A stretch of 64,000 nt of DNA from JANXUF01 sp043747685. GTDB lineage: Bacteria > Actinomycetota > Acidimicrobiia > Acidimicrobiales > Ilumatobacteraceae. The notes under the pieces were generated by a model, which saw nothing but the letters and a program-made list of their open reading frames with translations, did not search any database and was not told the DNA's origin. Both the position numbers and the translations under genes were made by a program. The stretch is from assembly GCA_043747685.1 (NCBI GenBank), contig JAYTOR010000133.1:1-64000 (forward strand), in the 5' to 3' direction. Within the stretch, counting starts at the first letter, position 1; each line of letters opens with the position of its first letter. Shown one piece after another: positions 35,547-45,408 of this stretch.

Positions 35547-36181
35547 CGGACCGTCCAACGGCCATCGCATCCAGCCGGACTCGCAGCACCTTCCTCGGAG
35601 AGATCTGCGGGATCGGCACGTCATCCGGGTACCGACTGGTTGTCGGTCGTTGGGAACAGTCCCCGCTCGGTTCGTTCACCGACGTGATGATGGAGGGTCC
35701 TGATGGCGTGCGCACCCTGCTCGCGCCGAACCAGACCGTCGCCGACTATGTGCGCTCGACATACACCTTCGACGCTGTCGAGGTCGTCGAGGTTGTCGCC
35801 GTGCGGAGGCCGACCGGCCTCACGTTGACCGCCGGGCGGCTTCACCTCGACGCCGTCATCGGAAAACGGTCGCCGATCGGCTACGTCGTTCGGGCCGTCC
35901 CGCGTCGCATCGCTGTCGCTCCGTGGTGGGCGACAGCCATCGACCCATTCGCCCGCATCGCGATGCGCGGAGTGAGGACTCGCGGCACCGCCGGAAACGG
36001 TCGTCGGGAGTGGTACGGCGCAACCGACGCCAAGCGAATCACGTCCGTGTCAGCGGCACTGGGCGGCACCGACCTCGGAACACTCACCGATGTCTGGCCG
36101 CCCGTTCGATTCGGTTTCGGCTCGACACCCCGGGCACCCTCCGCCGTCAGTGTCGCCTCGACGGTCGAGGAGATCACCTGA
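35543..36181 (+). CDS. Conserved hypothetical protein coupled to the MFS exporter
   Basis: 212 aa, not recognised. Soluble, Arg/Val-rich, no signal peptide or membrane helix; the first half contains GYRLVVGRWEQSPLGSFTDVM and looks like a beta-rich fold, the second half repeats short basic stretches. The ATG overlaps the exporter stop (ATGA), implying coupled expression and a possible accessory role. No catalytic motif seen. Confidence 0.7.
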   Translation: MTDRPTAIASSRTRSTFLGEICGIGTSSGYRLVVGRWEQSPLGSFTDVMMEGPDGVRTLLAPNQTVADYVRSTYTFDAVEVVEVVAVRRPTGLTLTAGRLHLDAVIGKRSPIGYVVRAVPRRIAVAPWWATAIDPFARIAMRGVRTRGTAGNGRREWYGATDAKRITSVSAALGGTDLGTLTDVWPPVRFGFGSTPRAPSAVSVASTVEEIT

Positions 36182-36282
36182 TCCGCAGAAATCGCAATTC
36201 GAAGGTTTGACCGTCGGCTGCACGGGTATGCCAGAGCAGTTGTCAGCCGGGGAATCGTACCCAGCATCGTTTCCCCGGCTGA

Positions 36283-37509
36283 TCAACGCTTGCGACGCCG
36301 CCGACGTGAACGTGAACGCAGCCGAAGCCGCCGTCCGGTCCGGCGAAGTCGCTGCGTCCGCCGCCGTCGCGGTCTGCGAAGCTTCGGTCGCCCCGATAGT
36401 TGTTGGACGGCGAGGTCGACAACGAACGGCAAATGGTCGCTGCCGTTCGGGGGAAGGTTGGCGACCTCTATGGCGCACACGCCGTGACCGATCAAGGCGT
36501 GGTCGAGGCGGACGATCGCACCGATGCCCAGCGGACCGGAGGCCGACAGTTTGAACGAGGCGTTCAGTCCCTTGCCGAGCGAGTCGTGGGCATCGCGCAG
36601 GCCAATCCGCAATAACTTCCTGAACTCCGGCCGATAGCCGGTCGCGTTGAGATCCCCGGCGATCACCAACGGACCATCGAACGTCGAGATCAGCGCTGTG
36701 AGTTCCTCGATCTGCTCGCCCCACGTGCGGTAGCCATTTGGGTCGACCGTTGCCATTGCGTGGAGACCGACGATGGTCACGTGGCGTGCGCCGACCTGGA
36801 CGATTGCCGCTGCGCATCGTAACGACGCCGAGATGTGCACCTGCGAACCGCTGAGAAGGTCGACGCGCGAGGCGATCGTGACGGCGTAGTCGGAACGATC
36901 ATCCGGGTCGAAGACGCGATTCGGATAGGCCAGCAGTCCACCGCGGCGATCGAAGGCCTCCATGAACGTCGGGTTGGATTCGACGATGACGATGACGTCG
37001 GCACCCGAACGAACGACCGCGTCGGCAGCGAGGTCTGGCGTTACATTGTCGACATAGACGTTGGCGACACAAACCGAGACACGCGGCGACGAGCGGGCCC
37101 ATCTCGGAACCGGATCGGCAACGAATCGCGGGATCACGAGCGTCAAGTGATAGGCGCAGAGACCGGCGGCGGTGAGTGCGAGGAGCCAGTGGCTCGTCAG
37201 TATCGACCCCGCGAGCAACACCCATGCCGCGGTGAGCAACAGCGGCAGTCCGTCATAGGCAAGCGCCAGACCTGGTGTCGCCTCGGGGCCGGAGAGGCTC
37301 AGCGCATGAGTCAGGGCGATGGGGACGAGGACAGCACAGCTGAGCCAACCGACCCACAGAACGACCGAGAAGTCGCCGACATGATCTGCGCCCTCGTCGA
37401 TCAGCCCGGCTGCAACCGGCAGGCCGATGACGACGATTGCCAGCAGGATCAACAGTGTCCGTCCCGTGAGCGGACGCGCCGGGCTGCTCGTCAGACCACG
37501 ATGGCGCAC
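36283..37509 (-). CDS. Membrane-anchored endonuclease/exonuclease/phosphatase-family protein
   Basis: 408 aa, GTG start. Four hydrophobic segments in the first ~130 residues, then an EEP (DNase I-like) domain: VANVYVDN, VIVESNP (catalytic Glu), GLHAMA, VIAGDLNATGYRPEF (DxN), and SDHLPFVVDL (SDH). Family members hydrolyse nucleic acids or phosphoesters such as sphingomyelin. The last ~35 residues are almost entirely Arg/Lys, which could bind nucleic acid or phospholipid. Divergent from the P450 gene. Confidence 0.83.
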   Translation of the reverse strand: MRHRGLTSSPARPLTGRTLLILLAIVVIGLPVAAGLIDEGADHVGDFSVVLWVGWLSCAVLVPIALTHALSLSGPEATPGLALAYDGLPLLLTAAWVLLAGSILTSHWLLALTAAGLCAYHLTLVIPRFVADPVPRWARSSPRVSVCVANVYVDNVTPDLAADAVVRSGADVIVIVESNPTFMEAFDRRGGLLAYPNRVFDPDDRSDYAVTIASRVDLLSGSQVHISASLRCAAAIVQVGARHVTIVGLHAMATVDPNGYRTWGEQIEELTALISTFDGPLVIAGDLNATGYRPEFRKLLRIGLRDAHDSLGKGLNASFKLSASGPLGIGAIVRLDHALIGHGVCAIEVANLPPNGSDHLPFVVDLAVQQLSGRPKLRRPRRRRTQRLRRTGRRLRLRSRSRRRRRKR

Positions 37510-37651
37510 GCGTCACCCACGCGCTCGCGTCGAGAATTCCGGTAGGCGACGATCGAAATCCATTGCCGGCAGGCTACGCCCCCCGGCGTACCCCGGCCGC
37601 CGGATTGCCGCCGCCTCGCTCTGGCGACACCGGCACCGACATGCTGACATC

Positions 37652-38866
37652 ATGCACATCGACGTGATCTCGACGAGTTCGTTCGCCCATGGCCACCCAT
37701 GGGAGCAATATGCGTGGCTACGAGCGAACGCCCCGGTCTTCTGGCACGAAGAACCGGAGGGCCCTGGCTTCTGGGTGATCTCCAAATACGACGACATCAA
37801 GATGATCAGCCGGCAACCGCGGTTGTTCAGCTCCGCCGCCAAGGGGGTGATGATGCCGGAGACCGACGAAGCCAGCCTCGCCGCCCAACGACTGATGATG
37901 CTCAATATGGACCCGCCCCAGCACGATCGCTTCAAGCTGCTCGTCAGCCGTGGGTTCACACCGCGCAACGCCCAGTTGCTCGGTGACCGGATCGCCACGT
38001 TGTCAGCGGAGATCATCGACGACATCATCGAGCGCGGTGAGTGCGACTTCGTTCACGACATCGCCGGTCGCCTGCCCTCAGGACTCATCGCCGAACTGAT
38101 GGGCATTCCACGTGCCGACGGCGAACGGCTCTACGAATTGACCGAATTGATGCATACGACCGATGACAGCGTCGCCTCTCCCGAGCAGCGTGGGATGGCG
38201 GTGGTCGAAATGCTGACGTACGCCCAGCAGGTCGCCGTCGACAAGCGCGCACACCCGGGCGACGACATCGCCTCCTCTTTGATCCAGGCGAGCGTGGACG
38301 GTGACGCGCTGACCGACAGCGAATTCCAGTGGTTCTTCCTGCTGCTGGTGAACGCCGGTGGGGACACGACGCGAAACCTGCTGGCGGCAGGGCTGCAGGC
38401 GTTGTTCGATCATCCGGACGAACGAGCGCGCCTCAGCGCCGATCTCGACACCCTGCTGCCGACCGCCGTCGAGGAGATGCTGCGCTACACCACTCCCGTG
38501 ATCAACTTCCGGCGCACGGCGATGGAAGATACGGTCATTCGGGGCACGGCGATCGCTGCCGGCGACAAATTGATGGTCTTCTACGGCGCAGCGAACCGGG
38601 ACGAGGACGTCTTCGTCGATCCCGATCGGTTCGATGTCGGCCGCGATCCGAATCCGCACATGGCCTTCGGAGGTGGCGGGCCGCACCTCTGCCTCGGCAT
38701 GCATGTCGCCAGGCTGGAGATCAAGGCGATGTTCCGTGAGTTGCTCACACGGCTGACGGACCTCGGATCGGGAGGGCCACCACGGCCGTTCGCCAGCAAT
38801 TTCATCGCCGGTGTCAACTCGATGCCGATCGTCTTCACTCCAGCCGAACCGCTTGCACAGGTTTGA
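37652..38866 (+). CDS. Cytochrome P450
   Basis: 404 aa from ATG 37652. I-helix oxygen motif VNAGGDTTRN, K-helix E-x-x-R in EEMLRYTTP, and the heme ligand loop FGGGGPHLCLGMHVAR (Cys near 344). Soluble bacterial class I P450, needing ferredoxin and reductase encoded elsewhere. Layout (AFGGGGPHLCLG, MDPPQHDRFK) resembles the CYP125/CYP142/linalool-hydroxylase group that acts on sterol or terpene side chains; substrate not assignable. Confidence 0.92.
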   Translation: MHIDVISTSSFAHGHPWEQYAWLRANAPVFWHEEPEGPGFWVISKYDDIKMISRQPRLFSSAAKGVMMPETDEASLAAQRLMMLNMDPPQHDRFKLLVSRGFTPRNAQLLGDRIATLSAEIIDDIIERGECDFVHDIAGRLPSGLIAELMGIPRADGERLYELTELMHTTDDSVASPEQRGMAVVEMLTYAQQVAVDKRAHPGDDIASSLIQASVDGDALTDSEFQWFFLLLVNAGGDTTRNLLAAGLQALFDHPDERARLSADLDTLLPTAVEEMLRYTTPVINFRRTAMEDTVIRGTAIAAGDKLMVFYGAANRDEDVFVDPDRFDVGRDPNPHMAFGGGGPHLCLGMHVARLEIKAMFRELLTRLTDLGSGGPPRPFASNFIAGVNSMPIVFTPAEPLAQV

Positions 38867-38896
38867 CGAAGATGCCGAGCGGGTAATTCGTTCGTC

Positions 38897-40066
38897 ATGC
38901 ACGAAATGGGGTCGTCGAATCCCGATCGAATCGTGATCATCGGGGATGCCCCGGACGTCAAAGACGTCCTGCACCCCGAGCCGAAGAACACGTGGGCAGA
39001 TGTTCCGTGGCGGACGATCCTCGCCACGGTACTCGTCGTTCTGGCGACGTATATCGCTGTCGAGACAATCCTGCTGACGGTCAGGATCATCGCCTGGATC
39101 GTCATCGCCGGGTTCTTCGCCATCGTGCTCTCCCCCGGCGTGCGACTCGTGCAGAACCACGTCGGCGGCCGGCGGGGCCTCGCCACCGGCGTGGTCGTGT
39201 TCACGGCACTCGGTGGTGCGATCGGTCTGCTCGCTGTCTTTCTGCTTCCGGTGCGGACGCAGCTGATTGCCATCCTCACCGATCTGCCAGGCACGATCAA
39301 CGACGCCGCTGATGGCAACGGTGCGGTTGGCAAGATCGTCACCAAATTGCACCTCAACAACTATGTCAAGGGTCACGAGGACGAACTCAATAGAGCGGCT
39401 GCGAAACTCGGCGGTTCATCGTTCAACATCGCCAAGACTGCGCTCAGCGCTGTCATTGCCTTCATCACGATCACCGTCATCATCTTCTTGTTCCTCAGCC
39501 AGTCGGAGGCACTCGGCAAGGCGGTGTTGGGGACCGTTCCTCACCGCCACCGCGAGTCCTTCAAGTGGACAGCCGTCGACGCCGCCGGTGCGATCAGCGG
39601 CTACATGACCGGGAACCTGTTGATCAGCCTGATCGCCGGCACGACGTCGTTCATCTGTCTCGTGTCTCTCGGTGTTCCGAGCGCCTTCGTAATCGCACTG
39701 TGGGTCGCATTTGCCGACCTCATCCCGCTCGTCGGGGCGATCCTCGGAGCGGCGGTCGGAGTACTCGCCGCCTTTCTGCAGGGGACGACGCCGGGCATCA
39801 TCACGTTGATCTTCTTCGTCATCTACCAACAGGTCGAAAACAGTGTGCTGTACCCGGCGGTGATGTCACGCAAGGTGAAAGTCAACCCGCTCGTCGTGTT
39901 GTTGAGCGTGCTACTCGCCGTGGAGATCTTCGGTTTCATCGGGGCGCTGCTCGCCGTTCCCTTTTCCGGAGCGATGCAGGTCGTGTTCAAGGCCATCCGT
40001 GTCGAACGACAACACGAACGGCTGATCGTCCCGTCGACGCTGAAAACGCGCCGGAGACGCAGCTGA
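38897..40066 (+). CDS. AI-2E family transporter (TqsA/YdiK-like)
   Basis: 389 aa with about eight hydrophobic segments and the family loop GITLIFFVIYQQVENSVLYPAVMSRKVKVNPL, which contains the conserved QQ-EN-..-P. Members are putative exporters; some handle autoinducer-2, others Na+/Li+-H+ exchange. Starts at ATG with an 80-residue N-terminal region that includes a cytoplasmic segment. No quorum-sensing gene nearby. Confidence 0.88.
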   Translation: MHEMGSSNPDRIVIIGDAPDVKDVLHPEPKNTWADVPWRTILATVLVVLATYIAVETILLTVRIIAWIVIAGFFAIVLSPGVRLVQNHVGGRRGLATGVVVFTALGGAIGLLAVFLLPVRTQLIAILTDLPGTINDAADGNGAVGKIVTKLHLNNYVKGHEDELNRAAAKLGGSSFNIAKTALSAVIAFITITVIIFLFLSQSEALGKAVLGTVPHRHRESFKWTAVDAAGAISGYMTGNLLISLIAGTTSFICLVSLGVPSAFVIALWVAFADLIPLVGAILGAAVGVLAAFLQGTTPGIITLIFFVIYQQVENSVLYPAVMSRKVKVNPLVVLLSVLLAVEIFGFIGALLAVPFSGAMQVVFKAIRVERQHERLIVPSTLKTRRRRS

Positions 40067-40150
40067 CGCCCACTGCATTCGACCTCAGTGCAATGCCGAT
40101 ATCTGAAATTGTTCACAACCCGGCAACGTTTCTCCCGGCATCCTGATGCA

Positions 40151-40951
40151 GTGCAACGCTCCGTCTCTTCGTACTTCGAAGCTGATGTCGTCGACGTCTC
40201 CGACATCGTGCTCTCGGTCGCCGTCGCCTGCGAGCCCGATCAGGTCAGAGAATCGCTCGTCGTCACGGTCGATGAGCATCCGATCGAACTGACGGAGGTC
40301 GTCGCCCCGCATGGCGGCCGCATCCATCTCGTCGAGAATCTGCCGATCGGGCGGATGGTCGTCCGCTACGAGGCCGTCGTCGAGGGCCGACTCGATCCTC
40401 CCCCGGTGACGCTCATCGACAGGGTCACCTATTTGCGCACCAGCCGATATGTCGAATCCGACCGGATGGCGGCGATGGCGATCTCACAGTTCCACGGTCT
40501 CCACGGCAGGGCCCTACTCGCAGGCGTATCGAGTTGGGTAGGCGTGAACATCGGCTACGTGCTCGGGTCCAGCAGGCCGAGCGACGGTGCCGTCGCAACG
40601 TTGCTCGGCCGTCAGGGCGTCTGCCGCGACTTCGCCCACTTGGTCATTGCCTTCCTTCGAGCCTGCAACACCCCGGCACGGCTCGCCGCTGTTTACGCTC
40701 CCGGCCTCAACCCGATGGACTTCCATGCCGTTGTGGAGGCATATGTCGAGGGTGCGTGGTACGTCGTCGATGCCACGGTGCTCGCTCCGCGCAGCACCCT
40801 CGTACGCATCGCCACCGGCCGCGATGCTGCCGACACCGCCTTCCTGACCAGCCAACGCGGGCTGATCAACCTGATCACGATGAACGTCTCGGCATGGGCA
40901 GAACCTGATCCGCCGAGAGACGACCTCGGCCAACTACTGCAGCTGACCTGA
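40151..40951 (+). CDS. Transglutaminase-like cysteine protease family protein
   Basis: 266 aa from GTG 40151 (VQRSVSSYFEADV); an earlier ATG at 40088 is less family-like. N-terminal beta-sandwich, then a transglutaminase core: Cys in GVCRDFAHLVIAFLRACNTPAR, His in MDFHAVVEAYV, Asp in WYVVDATVLAP, a complete Cys-His-Asp triad. In bacteria such proteins are usually peptidases rather than cross-linkers. No signal peptide, so likely cytoplasmic. Confidence 0.85.
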   Translation: MQRSVSSYFEADVVDVSDIVLSVAVACEPDQVRESLVVTVDEHPIELTEVVAPHGGRIHLVENLPIGRMVVRYEAVVEGRLDPPPVTLIDRVTYLRTSRYVESDRMAAMAISQFHGLHGRALLAGVSSWVGVNIGYVLGSSRPSDGAVATLLGRQGVCRDFAHLVIAFLRACNTPARLAAVYAPGLNPMDFHAVVEAYVEGAWYVVDATVLAPRSTLVRIATGRDAADTAFLTSQRGLINLITMNVSAWAEPDPPRDDLGQLLQLT

Positions 40952-40976
40952 TGCTCGAGCCGGTCGATCGCTTCGC

Positions 40977-41438
40977 TCAAGTGTCAATGGTCATGTCATA
41001 GGTGATCCACGTCGTTCTCGTCGCCAACCGGTCGTACACCGCCCTGGCCCGGTAGTTGTCGTCGGCGGTCGTCCATCGCACGAGCGGCCAGTCGTGTTCG
41101 ACAGCCAGCGCGCTGATGCCTTCGAACAGCGCTTCGACGGCACCGGTACCGCGGAACTCGTCGGCAACGAACAAGTCGTCCAGATAGCCGCAAACGATCC
41201 CGCGCAGCGGACGGATCCACGGACGAAGGTGCGCGAGGCCGATCGGATCACCGTTGCCATCGGCAGGCACCGCAACGAGGCACTCGATCGATCCCCGCTC
41301 GTGGATCCACGACCAGATCAACCGCAGGTGCTCATCGGAAGTCTGGCGCTCGTAGAACCGGCAGTAGCCGGAGTAGAGCTCCGACCACGCCTCCCAGTCG
41401 TCGTGTTCGAGCGGTCTGACCTTCCACCTGGGCGACAT
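40977..41438 (-). CDS. GNAT N-acetyltransferase
   Basis: 153 aa. GNAT fold with acetyl-CoA motif LFVADEFRGTGAVEALF (motif A) and RWTTADDNYRARAVYDRLA (motif B). GGAGGAATGCAG places the second ATG (41438) at a proper distance from the Shine-Dalgarno; the first ATG (41444) is only one base from it. Substrate unknown. Divergent from the CoA-transferase gene. Confidence 0.85.
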   Translation of the reverse strand: MSPRWKVRPLEHDDWEAWSELYSGYCRFYERQTSDEHLRLIWSWIHERGSIECLVAVPADGNGDPIGLAHLRPWIRPLRGIVCGYLDDLFVADEFRGTGAVEALFEGISALAVEHDWPLVRWTTADDNYRARAVYDRLATRTTWITYDMTIDT

Positions 41439-41598
41439 CTGCATTCCTCCGGATCGACACTGTACGACGGTCGATCGATCACCGCCGGCGGATTAGACCG
41501 TCTCCGATCACACCTCGGTTCATACCTCGGTCGTGCAGCGCACGGCGACACAATCTAGAATTCCTCAGTATGAATACGACGTGGGGATCGTGGACCTG

Positions 41599-44070
41599 AT
41601 GGCTGGCGCACTCGACGGGGTGAGGGTACTCGACCTGTCGCGCGGCACGGCCGGGCCGATGACCGGGATGATGCTCGCCGACCAGGGCGCCGATGTCATC
41701 AGGATCGCGCCGCCAGGCGGCGACGGGTTCGAGGATCTTCCGGGATATGCCGTCTGGAATCGGGGCAAGCGCAGGTTGACGATGGACCTCAAGGACGCGA
41801 CGACGCGTGACTCGCTGATCGAGATGGCGCGCGATGCCGATGTACTCCTCGAGAGCTATCACCCCGGTGTCACCACCCGATTGGGCATCGACTACGAGAC
41901 GATTGCAGCGGTCAACCCGCGATTGGTCTACGCCTCGATCACCGGCTACGGACGGGGCACGCCGGACGCCGATCGACCTGGCATCGAATGGCTCGTCACG
42001 GCGCGCTGCGGCATGCAGTGGGACCAGCGCAGCTACTACGGCACGCGCATGGAGCACATCATGGGCATCGACGCCACGGAGTCGAGCTTCCCTGTTCCGC
42101 CTGGTGTCGAACAGACTGGCAACCGCGAGGGCCCGATCTTCCTCGCTGTGCCATGGGCGAGTATCGGTGCCGTACTCGTCGCCAGCGCCGGTATCAGTGC
42201 TGCACTCTACGTTCGTGAACGAACCGGCATGGGGCAACTGTTCGAGACCTCGCTCGTGCAATCGGCGATCCTGCAGAATGCCATGGGCTGGCAGCGGGTT
42301 GAACGGATGCACCCGAGCTACCGCCTGTGGTACTTCGATCGCCGAGCGCCGAAGGGCATTTTCGAGACCAGTGACGGTCGATGGCTCCATCAGTGGGCAC
42401 CGTTCGAACACGAGTTCATCCGCAAGAACGCAGCGCACGCGGCCACGGGTTCCGACGAGGTCGTGAACGTCACCGGCCGTCCGCAGATGGGGTCCGGCAG
42501 TGGCTACGAAGCGCAGGTCGAATTCCAGGTCGACCAGTTCGCCGAGACCGCAGCGGCAATCGCCACGCTGCCACGAGACGAGTGGGTCAGGCGATTCGCC
42601 ATCGCCGGACGGGCCGCCCAACCGATCCTCTCCCCCGAAGAAGGGCTGCTGGACAAGCCGCTGGAACGCGAGGGTGTCATCATCGAGATCGATGATCCCG
42701 TCTTCGGCCGGATCCGCCAGGCGGGCCACACCTACCGGCTCGAGGCGATCGAGCAGACGACCATCAGGCCGCGATCGATCGTCGACGAGACGGCCGCCGA
42801 CGTACTCGCCGGCTGGCGGCGACAGGTGCCGGAGCCGCCGGCGACGACGTCCGCGGCAATGCCGGCCGCTCCGCTCGATGGAATCGTCGTCCTCGACTTC
42901 GGCATCGCCATCGCCGGGCCGTTCGGACCACAGGTGCTCGCCGATCTCGGGGCGACCGTGATCAAGGTGACATCGCTCGACTTCCCGTTGACTGATGCCA
43001 TCTACGTCGGTTCGAGTCACGGAAAACAGGCGATCGCCCTCGACCTCAAGCATCCTCGTGGCCTGGAAGTCGCTGAACGCCTGATCACCAGCGCCGACGT
43101 CGTGCACCACAACATGCGGACCGGCGTCGCCGAGCGGCTGGGAATCGGCTACGAGCAGGCGAAAGCGCTCAACGACACGGTGATCTACTGCCACACCAGG
43201 GGCTTCGAACAGCACGGTCCGCGGACGTCGCTTCCCGGCAACGACCAGATGGGCAACGCACTTGCAGGCACTCAGCACGAGGCAGGCGGCACGTATCACG
43301 GGTCCGCACCGATCTGGCACACGGTGGCGATGGGCGACACCGGCAACGGCATTCTCTCCGTCAGCGCGGTCGTCCAGGCACTCCTGCATCGCCAACGTAC
43401 CGGAGCCGGCCAGTTCGTGCACACCTCGATTCTCAATACCTGCATGCTCTTCAACACCTATACGTTCGCCTACCCTGACGGCTCGGGGCCGGACCGCCAG
43501 CGCATCGATGCGCAGCAGTACGGCTTTTCGGCGGTTCGGCGGCTGTACGCAACGGAAACGGACTGGCTCTGCGTCTACCTGCGCAACGACGGGGACTGGG
43601 ATCGGTTGTGCTCGGCAATCGCTACGACATTCCCGAGCGCCACGCCACTCGCCGAGACCGAGCGATTCGCCACGGCAGCCGCTCGCTCCGACAACGATGC
43701 GGTACTGGCAGCAGAACTCGAACGGATCTTCGTCGCGGACACCGCAATACGGTGGTTCGCTGCTCTCGACGCGCTCGACGTGCCGTGCGAGATTGCCTCA
43801 TCGAGCTTTGCGAGGGAACTGTTCGATGATCCGCAGATGCACGAGCGCGGCTGGGTCATCAGCAACGAACACGCGCACCTCGGCGCGGTCGACCAGGTCG
43901 GCATGCCGTTCTCGTTCTCGGCGTCACCGAAGATGAACCTCGCAGGATCACCGGTGACCGGTCAGCACAGCCGCTCGATCCTCGCCGGTCTCGGCTACAC
44001 CGACGACGAAATCGTGGAGCTGATCGCTTGCGGTGCAGTCGGCGACCAACAGACCAATACCGCTGTCTGA
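41599..44070 (+). CDS. Tandem class III CoA-transferase (CaiB/BaiF family), two domains fused
   Basis: 823 aa, about twice the family's ~400. Domain 1 (1-420): GVRVLDLSRGTAGPMTGMMLADQGADVIRI, LLESYHPGVTTRLGID. Domain 2 (435-823): GIVVLDFGIAIAGPFGPQVLADLGATVIKV, HHNMRTGVAERLGIGYE. Class III enzymes form interlocked dimers with an active-site Asp that carries the CoA thioester. I could not confirm that Asp in either half. Fusion may give a pseudo-dimer with one working site. Start ATG 41599 fits the domain edge. Confidence 0.87.
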   Translation: MAGALDGVRVLDLSRGTAGPMTGMMLADQGADVIRIAPPGGDGFEDLPGYAVWNRGKRRLTMDLKDATTRDSLIEMARDADVLLESYHPGVTTRLGIDYETIAAVNPRLVYASITGYGRGTPDADRPGIEWLVTARCGMQWDQRSYYGTRMEHIMGIDATESSFPVPPGVEQTGNREGPIFLAVPWASIGAVLVASAGISAALYVRERTGMGQLFETSLVQSAILQNAMGWQRVERMHPSYRLWYFDRRAPKGIFETSDGRWLHQWAPFEHEFIRKNAAHAATGSDEVVNVTGRPQMGSGSGYEAQVEFQVDQFAETAAAIATLPRDEWVRRFAIAGRAAQPILSPEEGLLDKPLEREGVIIEIDDPVFGRIRQAGHTYRLEAIEQTTIRPRSIVDETAADVLAGWRRQVPEPPATTSAAMPAAPLDGIVVLDFGIAIAGPFGPQVLADLGATVIKVTSLDFPLTDAIYVGSSHGKQAIALDLKHPRGLEVAERLITSADVVHHNMRTGVAERLGIGYEQAKALNDTVIYCHTRGFEQHGPRTSLPGNDQMGNALAGTQHEAGGTYHGSAPIWHTVAMGDTGNGILSVSAVVQALLHRQRTGAGQFVHTSILNTCMLFNTYTFAYPDGSGPDRQRIDAQQYGFSAVRRLYATETDWLCVYLRNDGDWDRLCSAIATTFPSATPLAETERFATAAARSDNDAVLAAELERIFVADTAIRWFAALDALDVPCEIASSSFARELFDDPQMHERGWVISNEHAHLGAVDQVGMPFSFSASPKMNLAGSPVTGQHSRSILAGLGYTDDEIVELIACGAVGDQQTNTAV

Positions 44071-44138
44071 GCCCGCTCGTCGACGCTCGCCCAACGCTGC
44101 GCCCGCGCCCGTCCGATGCTGCGTCCCCGGCCGTTGAC

Positions 44139-45296
44139 TCAGAGGCTGGACGGGCACGCGCCTGCTGGTACCGGTGAGGTCGATCGCTTCGCGAGGATCT
44201 TCGACAGTTCGCTGTTCGATACTGCCAACGCCCACTTGCTGGCATCGGTCGTTGTCCCATAGACGACGGCGACGACCTCGCCAGAGGTGTTGATCACGGC
44301 GCTACCGGAACTGCCGGGCTTCACGGCGTCGGAGGCCATGACCGTGGTGAGCCTGCTCGTCGTCCCACCATAGATGTCGATGAGCGGTAGGAACTTGTTC
44401 TCGAGCGTGAGCGCCGGGCTGACGTCGAGCCGGCGTTGGGCGTTGGGGTGGCCGAGGGTGATGACGGTCTCATGCGGCGCTGCGGACTCGGTGCTCACCG
44501 TCAGTGCAGGTGCGACGAGCTTCGGGACCGACAGGACGGCGAGGTCGGTCGACGGATCGAAGGCGACGACGGTGGCATGGACCTCGCCGTTCGAGGAGAC
44601 GATGTCGGCCCCGTCTGATCCTCCGGCGACGACGTGGGCGTTCGTCACGACGATGCCGTTGCCGGCGACGAATCCACTACCACTGCGCGACACCCCACAG
44701 CCCTTGACGAAGATCTGCACGGACGCCGCCTCCGCCTTCGCCAGTAGCGCCGGCGCGATGGCGGGCAGCGCCTGCGGTACCGAGGCCGACTGACCGACAC
44801 CAAGAGCATCGGACACGACCGTCGGGAACGAATCCTGGGCGATCAGTTTGCCGACATCGACCGGTGGGTCCGGCAGATCGGCGACCAGGCGTGCCGTTGC
44901 CGAACCAGTCGTCCATGAGGCCACTCGAGCGCTGCTGCTGGAGACGGGGATGACGATCCAGGCGACCACGCAGACGGCGACGACTGCGACGACCGCTCCG
45001 AGCACCTTGCTGACCATCGACCCGCGTCCATAGCTCGCACCCCGACCGGCGAAGGCTCTGGCGATCGTGCTGCCGAGTATCGGGAGCAGCAGAAATCCGC
45101 CCGTCAGCACCGCATTGCGACCGCTGAGTTCCGTCGCCGGAAGCGCAAGTGCCAATCGAGGAAGCAGCACGATGGCCAGTACGAGACCGCCGGCGAAGCC
45201 GATCAGCGACAGCAGTGTACCGATCACTCCGGCACGCCAACCGGCATATACGCCGACGAGCACGATCACGATGGCGATGGCATCAAAGGACTTCAC
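44139..45296 (-). CDS. marP: MarP-type membrane serine protease
   Basis: 385 aa from GTG 45296. N-terminal CvpA-like membrane domain of four helices (about 5-135), then a trypsin-like protease: His in VVTNAHVVAGGSDGA, Asp in PSTDLAVLSVP, Ser in KPGSSGSAVINTSG, plus the Cys pair (GCGVSRSG) before the catalytic region. In mycobacteria MarP is a periplasmic protease for acid resistance that activates the hydrolase RipA. It is divergent from a methyltransferase gene and convergent with the CoA-transferase. Confidence 0.88.
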   Translation of the reverse strand: MKSFDAIAIVIVLVGVYAGWRAGVIGTLLSLIGFAGGLVLAIVLLPRLALALPATELSGRNAVLTGGFLLLPILGSTIARAFAGRGASYGRGSMVSKVLGAVVAVVAVCVVAWIVIPVSSSSARVASWTTGSATARLVADLPDPPVDVGKLIAQDSFPTVVSDALGVGQSASVPQALPAIAPALLAKAEAASVQIFVKGCGVSRSGSGFVAGNGIVVTNAHVVAGGSDGADIVSSNGEVHATVVAFDPSTDLAVLSVPKLVAPALTVSTESAAPHETVITLGHPNAQRRLDVSPALTLENKFLPLIDIYGGTTSRLTTVMASDAVKPGSSGSAVINTSGEVVAVVYGTTTDASKWALAVSNSELSKILAKRSTSPVPAGACPSSL

Positions 45297-45408
45297 GTCG
45301 CCAAGTGTCGCGTACCTGACCGAACACCAGTCGGCGCGGGTGCGCCGAACCCGCTGCGAGAACGGCGGGCGGCGTTCGTCGTGGGTGCCGACGGTAGGGT
45401 TCGATCCA

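Noticed and set aside
45067..45408. N-terminal extension of the methyltransferase/MTHFR protein
   Set aside because: Codons before GTG 45409 overlap the divergent marP gene and show no similarity to the family.
45297..45408. SAM riboswitch before the methionine-synthesis gene
   Set aside because: The 112-bp gap contains GC-rich inverted bits but none of the conserved SAM-I, SAM-II or SAM-IV cores.
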